A DNA stretch of 64,000 nucleotides, taken from NCBI RefSeq assembly GCF_019703515.2, contig NC_059374.1:20454595-20518594 (forward strand), given 5' to 3'. The translations under genes were made by a program, and so were the position numbers. The DNA is from Myxocyprinus asiaticus (Eukaryota > Chordata > Actinopteri > Cypriniformes > Catostomidae). This document shows positions 23,498 through 35,711 of the stretch, piece after piece. Every line of letters starts with the position of its first letter. Positions within the stretch are counted from its first letter, which is position 1. A model generated the notes under the pieces. It ran no database searches. It was given only the letters and a program-made list of their open reading frames with translations, and had not been told where the DNA came from.

Positions 23498-24343
23498 CCG
23501 TTGGGATCGATGCCTTTTTCATTATGGATTTTCCCGATGATTAATGATATATATCTGGATTTTTTCAGATATAAATAGGGCTGCTAGTTGCACAATAGTC
23601 TTTATCAACACAACTTTGGTAAAGTGTGAGTGGCAGGGTAAATGAAAGGGGATCGCACACCAGACGCATCTAGAAGACGACATGGCTCATTCTTAAATTC
23701 AAAACAACTATTTTGTACGAAGGTATGCAAACACGGCAAACGCTCATCGTCAAACTTCTGCAGTGCCACGGAGCGCAACTTAAATCATTATCAAAGCACA
23801 AATATTATATACTCTAGACAATACTGGGTGATATATTGTGTATATGTATCTTTCATATAGCCTACACAATGTCTTTTCAGTTACAAATATGTTATTTTGT
23901 GGTTTTAACAGCTTGAATGAAAGACATATTCAAGGCTACATACAAAGAAATTGCATAATAAATGTAGAATAAATTCTAATCGTTCAGTTTTTGCAGTTAC
24001 TCCCGTTTCATACACTAACCTGCAAACTCGTCAATATCACTTTGTTCATTCTTGAAGTACAAAAACCTTTGTAATTTTGGACTGCCATCTGCTGCACTGC
24101 ATCAGCTCGTCCTGTGTGTGTGTGATCGTGACTGCGGCCGGCTTCAGTAAATGTTATATCACCCTCTTGTGGTCTCCCAACGCTATTACATCAGACTCTT
24201 AAACAGAAGAGAATTGGAAGGCATGCAAATTAGGCTTCTAATTTAAATGTTGGCTAATTTTAATATATCCATACCTCAAAAAAATTTAGATAAAAGAACG
24301 TGCTGATCAATAATCGATACATCTATATTTTATGACATCCCTA
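23498..24343 (+). repeat. hAT-like dispersed repeat R1, copy 2
   Basis: Shares long collinear text with 38220-39314: TTGGGATCGATGCC, TTTTTCAGATATAAATAGGG, TTTCATACACTAACCTGCAA, AGGCTTCTAATTTAAATG and the end GACATCCCTA. The left tip is degraded. No ORF is conserved between copies. Confidence 0.75.
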
Positions 24344-25031
24344 TTAATAAAATTATTATTAAATGAAAAACTAAAAAGCAAAATCAAAAAATTCTGAAAG
24401 GTTTGTGTGAGGGTTAGGTTTAGAAGATAAAATACCATGCGGGTGGGGTGTGTGTTAGTGTTTGTGTGTACATACTTATCTATAGTTTGGGGACAAAATA
24501 GCCCCCAGAGGATAGCTACTGTAAATCTGACAAAAACCTCCCTTCAGGGACATCTGGGGACATCCTCGATTGGAAAATATACAGAAATGCACACAAAATA
24601 AATTATATAAGGGAGCTAGTAGTCACACAGAGAAGTTGTCACAAGGGCTATATCTCAGTAATAATGAGATTTTAAGTCAAAAATTGGCCAAATGTGTTTT
24701 TTCTAGCAGAGGTTTTTTATGTTGGTTCCAAACACAAAGTTTCTCTTAAACTCTCTTAAATTAGAATATTTTTTTGTGTGAATTCAAACCACTTAAGTAA
24801 ATTTTCACTGTCATCATTGATCATCATTGTTAGAGCTCTTGGATAAACAAGCAAATGTAAGCCACGTAAGTCAAGGGTCAACTATATAATTAAGGCAGAT
24901 TTTTACTAAAATAATAAAAAGTGTTTTTAGGACAAATGTATTTTCATAAAAGTCAGGTCAGGCATGTTGTCACATTTTAATCGGGGCAGGATGTCATGTG
25001 TGTTTAAAATGTCATGAATTTATACAATTTA
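24344..25031. other. Non-coding; part of a dispersed repeat
   Basis: 24400-24580 (GTGAGGGTTAGGTTTAGAAG, TTGGGGACAAAATAGCCCCC) is related in style to 26165-26450, but no ends can be defined. Confidence 0.35.
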
Positions 25032-25669
25032 TTAAAACTACACTATGTAACTTTTGGCCCTCTAGCGGTTGAAGCATAAAAATGTAAGATACTTGCGGAA
25101 GAACATTGTTGTGGTAATTATGTGAGTTGGGCTTCGGCTCTACTCTTCTGCGTGGATGAATCTGTTGCCACCTCTGTGTAGCCAAGCAGATGTTAATTTG
25201 TGTTTTATAACGTGCTCTGTCGTGGACTCTTTTCCTTTTTGCTTGAAGACTCTTCTCAGCTCGAGAAGTTACAAGGTTTCAAGGTTTCTTTTATTTTTAC
25301 AGCGGGTGATTCCCCAGAGGGTTGCCTTTCTAAACCATCCATGGTTAATGTTGATAATTTGTTTTAAGCTTTTAGCTTCAATCTACTACCACAACTTCCA
25401 CCGTGCCATACACACACTAGAGTAGCCAGACCTTATTTTCTTTATTTACAGACATGACATAAACAGGCACAGACGAATAACGGAAGTATGGAATATCCTA
25501 GGAAATCTTTCCCAACAGCTCTAAAATATAATGCGGTATTATAGGCTTACCATATAGTGAATCGGGGTAAGGCAAAAACATGGTTTGGAAGACGGATTTT
25601 TGGTGTATTCAGTCATTAATGAAATTTTGTTCATTTCTAACAAAAAAATCTTACATAGAGTAGCTTTAA
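25032..25669. repeat. TTAA MITE, third family
   Basis: The left end is TTAAAACTACACTATGTAAC; the right end as reverse complement is TTAAAGCTACTCTATGTAAG. TTAA lies at both edges. 638 bp. The ORF at 25156-25425 inside it is not recognisable. Confidence 0.8.
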
Positions 25670-26164
25670 TTACAGTATTTATTGGCCTAAACAATGTTTT
25701 AATATTTTTGTACGTTATCTTTTCTATTTTTGTTTCATGAATCATTTTGTGCCTCATTATTGTTTTACTTTTAACATTTAGCTGAAAAGCCTATAATAGG
25801 CGTTTGTTTAATGCAGTTTGTCACAAAAGGTCAAAGTGTGTTCAACTGTATAATTTTTTTCCTGGGCAACATCAGTGCAAATATTCAATAGTTTTTATTA
25901 TTATTATTATTTGTAGCCAAGATATGTGGCTATCCAGAAACTGACTTTCAAATATCAGCCTACCCTGAGGAATATTCACTGGAGTAAAAAGTGTGACAAC
26001 TAGCCCTGGTCTCCCCTATTTTTAATTCTAAATATGCAATGTGTTTTCTTTTAGGGATAGAGTAAGGGTGTGGAATATGGGAAGTCTAAATTAATTATAA
26101 TTAGCTATTTATAAAAATTATAAAAGTGGTATATAATATGTCATCATTTAAATAGCTAATAAAT
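25670..26164. other. Non-coding gap
   Basis: AT-rich, with a short TTA run near 25900. Nothing recognised. Confidence 0.4.
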
Positions 26165-26450
26165 ATGTTTGTGTGTGTGTGGGTGGGTTTGGGTGGTTTA
26201 CGAGGACTTTTTTTAGGTTATAAACTGGTAATTACAAGGGTATAATGCTTTAAATATGGGTTATGAGTGTCCCCATGATTCAGTTCACTTAAAAAACATA
26301 CTAAATGATGTTTATTGTAAAAATGCAAAAACAAAACAAATTTGTGAGGGTTAGGGTTAGGGGTAGGGTTAGGCTTAGGGGACAGAATCTATAGTTCGTA
26401 CAGTATAAAAATCATTATGTCTGTGGAGAGTCCTCATAAGGATAGCCACA

Positions 26451-26454
<4 letters not shown>
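26165..26454. repeat. Dispersed repeat with telomere-like core
   Basis: A fish dispersed repeat text (GGTTTACGAGGAC, AGTGTCCCCATGATTCA, GAGAGTCCTCATAAGGATAG). At 26347-26380 it holds degenerate TTAGGG units (GGGTTAGGGTTAGGGGTAGG). It directly precedes the GT microsatellite. Confidence 0.5.
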
Positions 26455-26508
<54 letters not shown>

Positions 26509-26538
26509 TGTGTGTCTGTGTGTTTGGGTGTGTGTGTT
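26455..26538. repeat. (GT)n microsatellite
   Basis: About 26 GT units followed by imperfect units with TCTG and TTTGGG interruptions. The Val-Cys and His-Thr ORFs read across it in both strands are artefacts. Confidence 0.95.
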
Positions 26539-27374
26539 TTCGTGTAAAAAGAAAAAGCCTCACAATCATCATGTATGATGTTGGGGTCCTCGGCACTTCT
26601 TCTTCAAACTGTAGCCCAGAGCATACGATAGGCAGACATTTATTGCAATAGGCAGAGATTTCAGGATTGGATTTAAATGGAAAGTATCCATATCCATTTT
26701 ATCACATGCTGTAAGTCTGACATTCTATTTGATTTTATGGACAAAATTCAATAGGTGCAAAGAAAGACTCCATAGTATATATGGGAGAGACATTGTACTG
26801 TTCATATACAGTAGAATCCTGTTACAGAAGCAGTAAGATTGGGCAGTGAGAACTAATGTAGCACATTTCAGGCGATGTTGTGATGAATCTGATCTTAGTG
26901 GTAGACTTCATGCTGTTTTTGAAGGAAACATGTTTGGTGTTGCAACAGCTCTCCTGTAGGAAAGACTGTCACATGCTGCATGTATTACGACCCATTAGAC
27001 AGACCCGACTTCAACAATGTGCTGATTCAATATCATACTGAACAAATTATGTTTGTATGTCGTAAGTTATGATGCTGATACAGCATAAACAGCAGTCAAA
27101 CCCTACATAATGTCCGTAGACTTCTTTGCTCTCATGTTATTAATGAGAAGTGGGCAAATGAGTCACCCGTGCAAACATCAAACAAAACTCTCTACCCTAT
27201 TAGATATTAAATTCCCACTAACAAGCTCTGCTGAATTTGGCAAAATGAATAATTGGTTGTTTGCTTTCAGGTTAATAGCCGCACCGTGAATTTTGTGCAG
27301 CTAAAAAGTATGCATTCTTTCTAATAGGGTTATGTGCCATTTAGAATTGATTTGAGAATGCCTTTTAAATTGAA

Positions 27375-27377
<3 letters not shown>
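26539..27377. other. Non-coding gap
   Basis: Unique-looking AT-rich DNA with no ORF of note. Confidence 0.4.

Positions 27378-27443
<66 letters not shown>
27378..27443. repeat. (TA)n microsatellite
   Basis: About 32 TA units ending exactly at the Tc1-like terminus. Confidence 0.95.
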
Positions 27444-27446
<3 letters not shown>

Positions 27447-28563
27447 TGGCAGCCAGAAGTTTGGAATAATCTACAGATTTTGCTCTTATGGAAAGAAATT
27501 GGTACTTTTATTCACCAAAGTGGCATTCAACTGAGCACAATGTATAGTCAGGACATTAATAACATGAAAAATTACAATTACAATTTGAACAAAATATTCA
27601 GAACTTCTTAAACTACTTCAGAGAGTTCTCATCAAAAAAATCCTCCACGTGCAGCAATGACAGCTTTGCAGATCTTTGGCATTCTAGCTGTCAGTTTGTC
27701 CAGATACTCAGGTGACATTTCACCCCACGCTTCCTGTAGCACTTGCCATAGATGTGGCTGTCTTGTCGGGCACTTCTCTCGCACCTTACAGTCTAGCTGA
27801 TCCCACAAATGCTCAATGAGGTTAAGATCCATAACACTCTTTTCCAATTATCTGTTGTCCAGTGTCTGTTTCTTTGCCCACTCTAACCTTTTCTTTTTGT
27901 TTTTCTGTTTCAAAAGTAGCTTTTTCTTTGCAATTCTTCCCACAAGGAATCCTTCCCAATCCTTCACCCCTGAGTCTTCTCTTTACTATTGTACATGAAA
28001 CTGGTGTTCAAAGCAGGTAGAATTCACTGAAGCTGTCAGCTGAGGACATGTGAGGCATCTATTTCTCAAACTAGAGACTCTGATGTACTTATCCTCTTGT
28101 TTAGTTGTACATCTGGCCTTCCACATCTCTTTCTGTCCTTATTAGAGCCAGTTGTCCTTTGTCATTGAAGACTGTAGCGTACACCTTTGTATGAAATCTT
28201 CAGTTTTTGGCAGTTTCAAGCATTGTTTAGCCTTCATTCCTCAAAACAATGATTGACTGATGAGTTTCTAGAGAAAGCTGTTTCTTTTTTTGCCATTTTT
28301 GACCTAATATTGACCTTAAGACATGCCAGTCTATTGCATACTGTGGCAACTCAAAAACAAACACAAAGACAATGTTAAGCTTCATTTAACGGACCAAATA
28401 CGGATCCTTTTAGAAAATTTAACGGATTTTCTAGTACTAAATTAGCAATTTAGCACGATTACTGATGGATAAGGTGTTGGAGTGATGGCTGCTGGAAATG
28501 GGGCCTGTCTAGATTTGATCAAAAATGACTTTTTTCAAATAGTGATGGTGTTGTTTTTTATAT
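27444..28563 (-). mobile_element. Tc1-like element, deleted and 5'-truncated
   Basis: The terminus CACTGGCAGCCAGAAGTTTG follows TA. On the minus strand the C-terminal part of a transposase is open from 27847 to 27632: it keeps the LIEHLWDQL block holding the third catalytic residue, then a normal end at RGGFF. The N-terminal half follows in broken frames between about 27850 and 28300, including the CGKNCKEKATFETEK-like region. The DNA between (with the first two catalytic Asp) is deleted at about 27847. The 5' untranslated part reaches 28563 (GTGATGGTGTTGTTTTTTAT), where a SINE abuts; the 5' inverted repeat is missing. It is a dead element. Confidence 0.85.
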
Positions 28564-29005
28564 CAGTTAAATGATTTTCTCCCCTTTTTTACCGAATCTG
28601 GAATTCCCAATGCGCTCTAAGTCCTCGTGGTGGTGTAGTGACTTGCCTCAATCTGGATGGCGGAGGACGAATCTCAGTTGCCTCCGCGTCTGAGACCGTC
28701 AATCCGTGCAATCCTTATCACATGGCTTGTTGAGCACATTACCGTGGAGACGTAGCGCATGTAGAGGCCCATGCTATTCTCCGCGGCATCCACGCACAAC
28801 TCACCACGTGCCCACCGAGAGTGAGAACCACACGTTATAGCGACCACAAGGAGGTTTCCCCATGTGACTCTTCCCTCCCTAGCAACTGGGCCAATTTGGT
28901 TGCTTAGGAGACCTGGCTGGAGTCACTCAGCATGCCCTGGATTCGAACTCGTGACTCCAGTGGTGGTAGTCAGCATCAGTACTCGCTGAGCTACCCATGC
29001 CCCCA
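28564..29005 (-). repeat. tRNA-derived SINE, minus strand
   Basis: Read on the minus strand it starts ATGGGGGCATGGGTAGCTCA and carries an A box (TAGCTCAGCGAG, 28982-28993) and a B box (GAGTTCGAATCC, 28939-28950), so it is RNA polymerase III type. The body runs through ACCAAATTGGCCCAGTTGCT. About 440 bp, one of the longer fish SINE types. Its 3' end meets the Tc1 element at 28563. Confidence 0.8.
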
Positions 29006-31641
29006 TGAAAGTGTAGTTTTTTATTATAAATTTCATTTTTCAGTATGATATAAACCATAAGCATGTTATCATTTATATGGGGTATTTATTAAAATAATAA
29101 TCAATGTCTGAAATGGCCACCTATCAAACTTTGTGTTTAATTTATATATTTGATAACTGTTATTGTATGTATTTTATAATATTTAATATTATATTAATTC
29201 ATAAATTACAATAAACACCTTTAATCTGAAATTACTCTGTTGTATAACTGTAAATGTCTTTGAATTGCAATTCAGTAAATCCCTCTCTTTGTCATTCCAA
29301 TTTAAATTTAAATTCTACATCCTGGGTGGCTTGGCCAATTAAATTCAAATTTCAACTCATGAATTTAAAAAGAGAAAATTCTTCAATTCTAAATTTTGCC
29401 TATCCCTGCTACCTCTCTACTTGCTTGTAGTGTTACTTTAGTAATTCAAACAGATGGTCCATTTTCTGTTTATGTCTCAAAGTCAGCGAGAAAACCAAAT
29501 TGCTGCTGCCAACCAGGCTCCTTTGTCTCTGTATTGTACACCTTGTGTGCAGTCCCTTGTTCATTTCTTAAATGATAGTGCTGACGACAAAAGGTGCCAT
29601 GAATCGCACCCGATCTCTCATCTACTCACAAGTCCAGCTTCAGTTCACGGCAACATCTGCCTCCCGTCTCAAGGAAAGTGTTGAATGTGACATGAATGGA
29701 GTCATTGTGTGAAAGAGGGCCGTGATAACATATCCTCTTGATGATGATGCCACTCTTTTGGAAGCTCACATTGTTTTCTCTACCCTCATAAAAAAAATAA
29801 TAATAATTTTTTAGAGCGAGACAGCAATAGCTCTCAACAATGACAATCTGGCATCTAAAGGATTGCTTTCTGCTTAAACACTGAGATAAAGAGATGTCGA
29901 TTTAAGTCAGTTTGTTTCACGCTTGGCGGAACCAGTCTTTATCTGGTTCTCATTCATGTGAGTGCTCGTTTATATTTCTTATTGCTATTGCATTAATTGC
30001 TGTCTTCATTAATGTATTTACCTCAGATAGAGAGCCTTGCTATCATCTCTTTAGCGAATCGTGCTATTGTCTTGAACAGAACTAATATGAACATGTTCTT
30101 TGGCTCCCATAATGGGCAAGAGCCAGTTAATTGGTATCTAGGGAGAACTCAGCATTTGTCCCTACATTGACAGCTGTAGCTACAGTAAATGCATAAATTG
30201 AGCATCTTTCACAGGAAAGTGTTGTATGGAAACAATGTGCAGTGATGATTCCCATATTCTGAGGATTTTTTCACTGATATATGTCTATAGCTGAAGTGTT
30301 GACTTGTTTAAGATACAGTGCTGTTTTTTAAGCCAATGCAATTATAAACCAACTACATAGGATGTACAAAGTTAACACATTAAACATCCAAACACCATTT
30401 TAAAGTGGCCATATGTATACTTTTATAGCTTTTCCCCCTCAAGTCCACTTATAATGTTATAATTCTGAAAAGTAGGAGGTACATACCAGAGTTTGTAGTA
30501 AATTGTGGCAAGAGTTGATTGAATCTCAAGTGTCATTGGTTCCGAAAACGAGCAAATGTTCACCTTTTTTATGAATAAAAAAATATATATACAAAAATCT
30601 GAATAATGTGCATCGATATATTAAGTGCAATTAATTCAGACAAATGTCTCTGTACAATATGTTAATAAAATGTGCATTAAAAAAATAAATGTGATCCATT
30701 TTGATTTTTATGTTGACTTGACAGTATCTTTCAGACTTCGATATGTAAATTAGCTATATTATGTTTGGCTTACCACTTTAAAAAAATGGTGTGAGTTAAA
30801 GCTATTGTTGTTAGTAGTTAATGGTGCCATTCATGAGGGTGGGAAAAGCCGCTAAATGCTGAAACTGAATAGGTGTTGATATTTCAAGTGGATATGGTGC
30901 TCATCGTTTTTATGTCATAACCACTACTATTTCTAAATTGACCATTTTTGCTGCTTAGTTTCAATTAACCCTTAAATGCATGGGAATTTCACCAAACAAT
31001 CTTACATATTCAGGTCTTTAGAGACCCGGCACTTACTGTATATCTATCACAAATGGATCTACAAAATGCCCAGATAGTGTCATATTTTCCAAATATTTTC
31101 AAGACAATTATAAAATAATAGAATACAATATATGTTATATATTTTGATGTTTTATTTTTCCTATATCAAAGAGAAAATGCAACAAATCAGGACGAAACTA
31201 GAACAGGATTCATTACTTTCACACTGAAATTTCACGAGATGCAACTGACTCTCAAAAACATATTGAGCTACACAAAAGCTACACATAAGTATATTTTTAG
31301 GCACTTACTAAATAGATAATTTCATAATTTTCTTAATTTCAGTAGTACACCCAAATGACAATAGTCATATCATACTGTTCATGTGTTGTACTTGCTATAG
31401 TTTACTTCCACGTTGTTTCTTCATCAAATAGCAATGTCAAATGTAAATCAAGTCAATCACTGAAACAACAGTGCCACCTTAAGTAAGAAATAACATGTAT
31501 AATATGTATGTGTACATGCATATGGCATACTGATAAAGCACCATTGTTTCACAGAAAATCAACTTGATATAGTATTTATTCGTATGAATATAATACTAAT
31601 TTATCTTGTAAAAAACACAAACAGATATCCTGTGATAGTAA

Positions 31642-31642
<1 letters not shown>
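29006..31642. other. Mostly unique non-coding DNA
   Basis: 29450-29700 and 29700-30180 are balanced, repeat-free stretches and weak candidates for conserved non-coding DNA. The ORF 29454-29684 is not recognisable. Around 30966-31030 there is a repeat-like text (TTAACCCTTAAATGCATGGG, GTCTTTAGAGACCC) without definable ends. Confidence 0.35.

Positions 31643-31719
<77 letters not shown>
31643..31719. repeat. (AT)n microsatellite
   Basis: About 38 uninterrupted AT units. Confidence 0.95.
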
Positions 31720-31723
<4 letters not shown>

Positions 31724-31824
31724 AATTATAAAAATATAATTTATAGAAGTGGAAACAAATTATATACAATTATATACTGTACATAGGGCCTCTAATGACC
31801 CTATACACTTTTAGTACTTAAACC

Positions 31825-31825
<1 letters not shown>

Positions 31826-31890
<65 letters not shown>
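31826..31890. repeat. (AT)n then (TATG)n microsatellite
   Basis: About 27 AT units followed by two to three TATG units, 106 bp from the previous array. Confidence 0.95.
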
Positions 31891-31988
31891 GCTTAAGGAA
31901 TACTAAAGAGGTGTGTGCACAACTTCACAGGTACAGGGGGTGGAATGAGGTCCCGGGTCACTGAAGACCAGAGGTGTGCATTTAGGTG

Positions 31989-32424
31989 TTAAAGGAATAG
32001 TTAAAAAAAATAATAATTCTTTCATAATTTGTTCCAAATGTTGTTTCAAATACATATGACCTTCTTTCTTATGCAGAACACAAATGTTTCAATGAATATA
32101 ATTTTTCAGCAAAAACCTTGACATCTGTTGCCCTTACATGAGTGTATGAGAGAAGCTCGTTCACAGTGGCTCATGTCTTAGCGCTAAACAATGCAAGTTC
32201 ATGCGTGAATACGGGAGTCACTGTGAACGAGCTTTTCTCATACTGTTGTACGAATGAACTATTTATTATTACGAATGAATTATTTACATTTCGAGATTTA
32301 AATCGAAATGTCTCCTTTTGTGTTCCGCATAAGAAAAAAAGTCATACAGGTTTGGAATGACATACGTAGGGGTGAATAAATTATGACAAAATTCTCATTT
32401 TATTGGATGAACTATTCCTTCAAA
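31989..32424. repeat. Angel-like MITE
   Basis: Left TTAAAGGAATAGTTAAAAAA and right TGGATGAACTATTCCTTCAA (the right TTAA mutated to TTCAA). Inner arms include AATACATATGACCTTCTTTC and GAATGACATACGTAGGGGTG. No coding capacity. Confidence 0.75.
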
Positions 32425-32534
32425 CTTGCATTTCAGACTTAATTTTGTCTATTGAATGAAATATGTTAAGACATCTACAGTCATGGTGAACAGTTCTATC
32501 AATATAGTTTGCTAGTATTCCAGTGTTATTCCAT

Positions 32535-33331
32535 ACTGTAAAAAATGTCCGTAATTGTAATGGTAAAAGACTGTAAAAATGCCTTAATTGGTAAATGTGT
32601 AACCTTAAAATAAATGGTACAAAACTGTAATATATTTAAAAAGACAATACATGTAGTTTTATGGAAATATTTTATGAAAATTAAATTTTTTTAGATGTAA
32701 AAAGTCAGATTTTCCCATATAATTAATGGTAAAAAATTTGATAATGTTTAACAAGAGAGTACATATACTTTTTTATGGTAAATTATTGTTAAAATTACAG
32801 TAAAAAATAATAAACGGGCATTTCCAGAATTCCCTGCGTGACCCATTACATTTAATTATATTTTATGGGAATAGTTATGTTTCTTATTTTTAATGTCAGT
32901 TATGTACTTCGGGGTGTTCTGTGTTATATTTTATTTAGTTTAGTTAATGTTTATTGTATTATTTTAATTTCACATGTGTTACCCTGATGGTGTTTAGTGT
33001 TTGTGTGAGTGACACTGAGCACTGTCTCTACATGTTTATTGGTCATTGCTCTTGGAAGAGCCTCTAATGATGAACTTCATGTCATCATGCCCTTCTGTAA
33101 TTACTATGGGGATTAACAATACATTATAAGGTAAAAAGCAGATTTTTACAGTTTCAGAAGGTTAATATCAAGTTTATCATGTAACAATGATAATGCACCA
33201 TAAAATATACAGGCTTCAAAATTACATCCCTTAAAGCCTTACATGTGGTTACCATATTTTTTACAATGAATTTCTGGCAACCACAGCTGCCATTTTTTTA
33301 CCATAAATTTAACAGGATTTTTTTTTACAGT
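32535..33331. repeat. Non-autonomous TIR element (ACTGTAAA ends)
   Basis: The ends ACTGTAAAAAATGTCCGTAA and (as reverse complement of the right) ACTGTAAAAAAAAATCCTGT are inverted. The inside is rich in GTAAAA/TTTTAC words and includes TTCCAGAATTCCCTGCGTGA. 797 bp. No target duplication survives. Confidence 0.6.
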
Positions 33332-34420
33332 GCAGGGGCCTGTGCTGTGAGTAGATTGATTCTGCTGTGCAGTTATAGGTAATGTTGTGTTGGGCATGAC
33401 AGATGTTCATGCTCCAATGAGAATGAAAGTGAGAGAGAGAAGTGGCTGCTAAACTCTTGGGACACTGCCAGATGCTTCAGGTCTCCATGACAACTCCCCA
33501 CACTGCTCATCTCCCTTTAAACTCTTATATATTTATTTTTTTGTCTGCACTTCCAAAATAAGTTAATTAAAGCTGAGGAAGAGGAGCATGCTGGGTGAGA
33601 TGACAGGAGTGCTAAGATGATTTGTGATGGATAACTGCACTCCCTCATTTATTTGTTTATGCCATCAGAAGCTTGCTGAAATTCCTTAATTGGTAAGCAG
33701 TGCAAATGGTAAATGGTAATTTACAGAATATGTTATCTATCTTGGGGACTTGTTGATATTGGATAAAAGATAATATTAGGATACATATTAAATAGCTACA
33801 TTAGTTTATAGGTAGGCTATACAGTACCTACTATTAATCTATAAAGCTGTCACAGATTACAATTATGGAATTGAGCTATTCAGTTTGTAGTCCTAAAACC
33901 CGAAAGAGAACTCACAGTGGCTTTCGTTTTGCTGTATGGATAGATTGAGGAATGTGATTTAACAATACCTTAAGAGACATTCAAATTTTGTTCTATAACA
34001 TAAATTACACACAGTCACACCTCAAATCTGAATTTTGAAAGCATTTTGTTTTTAATAACATAAATTGCTAAAAAAGTTGCTACTGTACGTAGGACTACAC
34101 GGTCCTCCAATTTACATCCTTGTGGTAGTTGTATGGCTTATTTAGCAGCTTATTTAGCAAATTTTGTAAGAAATTTGTGTTTTTAATAAACACATTGGCT
34201 TGAAATTTTATTTGTGAGGTACTTTGTTGTTACAGTCTTAGGAGACAAGATGAATGTGAACCCAATTGCAGATTTTAATACTCAAAATGGAAAGTAGCAA
34301 ACAAGAAACCATGACTACACTTTCAAGACATGAACTATAGAAACCCCGAAACAAGAACACTCTTCCAAAAATAGCTTCAACATACAATGCAAGACAATAG
34401 GACAAGGAAAACATGAGGAT
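33332..34420. other. Non-coding gap
   Basis: AT-rich unique DNA. 33400-33620 is balanced in composition. No gene seen. Confidence 0.4.
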
Positions 34421-34720
34421 TTAAAGGAATAGTTCACCCAAAAATGAAAATGTTCTCATCAGTTACTCACCCTCATGCAATTCCAGATGTGTATTGCTTT
34501 CTTTCTTCTGCAGAACACAAACAAAGATTTTTAGACATATATGTAGGTCCATACAATGCAAGTGAATGGTGACCAGAACTTTGAAGTTCCGAAAATCACA
34601 TAAAGGAAACATAAAAGTAATCCATAAGACTCAAGTGGATAAATTCATATCTTCAGAAGCCATATAAGAAGCGATAAGCAATATATTAGGTGTGGGTGAG
34701 AAACAGTTATCTTTTCAACT
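34421..34720. repeat. Angel-like MITE, one-ended
   Basis: A well-preserved left end TTAAAGGAATAGTTCACCCA and left arm through TTTCTTTCTTCTGCAGAACA. The right arm and terminus are missing, so the copy is truncated near 34720. Confidence 0.7.
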
Positions 34721-35262
34721 CATCTGAATGATGGGGTGTTTTCCATTCAGAAGTGATCATCCTTACACACTGTTTCCTTCAAAGATTTTACCCTCCATTG
34801 TGAGAGCTTCGAGTGGCTGAAAGGTGTGGGGCTCAAACATTTGGTCATTTGGCAATTTTTTGGAAATTCTGTTTGGAATGACCCTACAGCTTGGCTACCA
34901 TTATTATTCTTCCATCAAAAAGCCCTGCAATGGCATCATTTAAGTGTCCAAAAATTCCCTAGACTACATTATATTGACAGAAAGTTAAAATGAGCTATGA
35001 GTCTGTTTTGGAATGTTTGTAATTTCAAACTTCAGCTGTCAAAACTTACACACAAGCCCTATAATCTGCTTTTAAGATGCTCTTGTCTTCCTTTCTTTCT
35101 TTCTTTCTTTCTTTCTTTAAAACCTTTCTAACTTCAAGCATTTAAAACTATTTTAAAGTTTCAGATAAGGTTTTGTCAGACCAACATTATAGTTATTATA
35201 GGTTTTTCCCTTATCATACAGTAAGTGCTACTTTTACTGTCACTGCCACATTTGTAACATTG
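34721..35262. other. Non-coding gap with (CTTT)n
   Basis: Contains a CTTT run of about seven units at 35090-35118. Otherwise nothing recognised. Confidence 0.5.
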
Positions 35263-35359
35263 GTTCCCTGTCTGTCACTCACTCGACATTGTGTCGATGT
35301 AGTGACACTAGGGGTTTGCTCTTGAGAGCCCCAATCACCTTTGCTTTATTCGGAGAAGG

Positions 35360-35423
35360 CCAATGAAAATTGGCGAGTGGAATTTGCATGCCACTCTCCA
35401 CCCCGGACATAAGGGTATAAAAG
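35360..35423 (+). promoter_or_regulatory. Putative Pol II promoter in DIRS terminal repeat
   Basis: CCAAT (35360-35364), octamer ATTTGCAT (35382-35389) and TATAAAAG (35416-35423) occur in the same order as in the terminal repeat of the copy at 44826. Spacing CCAAT-to-octamer is 22 bases in both; octamer-to-TATA is 34 here and 30 there. Confidence 0.5.
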
Positions 35424-35711
35424 GAGATGGCGTGCACCACTCATTCAGACTTGTTCTTCGGAGCCGAGCGCATGTGTGTTCATCCCGTCACCTTACTTTC
35501 TGCTGCTGGATTTTACGGCGCATATCAGCGGTCACCTTCGCACGATCGAGTGTTGTGCTTCCCCTGGGCGCTTCGGTGAGTGAGTCCACAGGTGTTAAAA
35601 GAGTATATTTCAAAAGAGTATATTTTCTCTAAAAGAGCTCGCACAAAAGATTGGGGGGGGGGGGGTTGCGCCCAATCTTGGATCTGCATGCCTTGAACAG
35701 AGCCTCACACA

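Noticed and set aside
26375..26651. Val-Cys and His-Thr repeat ORFs over the GT tract
   Set aside because: Direct read-through of a dinucleotide microsatellite on both strands.
27334..27534. Ile-Tyr repeat ORF
   Set aside because: Translation of a TA microsatellite and the Tc1 terminus.
28930..29005. tRNA gene on the minus strand
   Set aside because: Same reason: promoter boxes of a SINE head, followed by SINE body.
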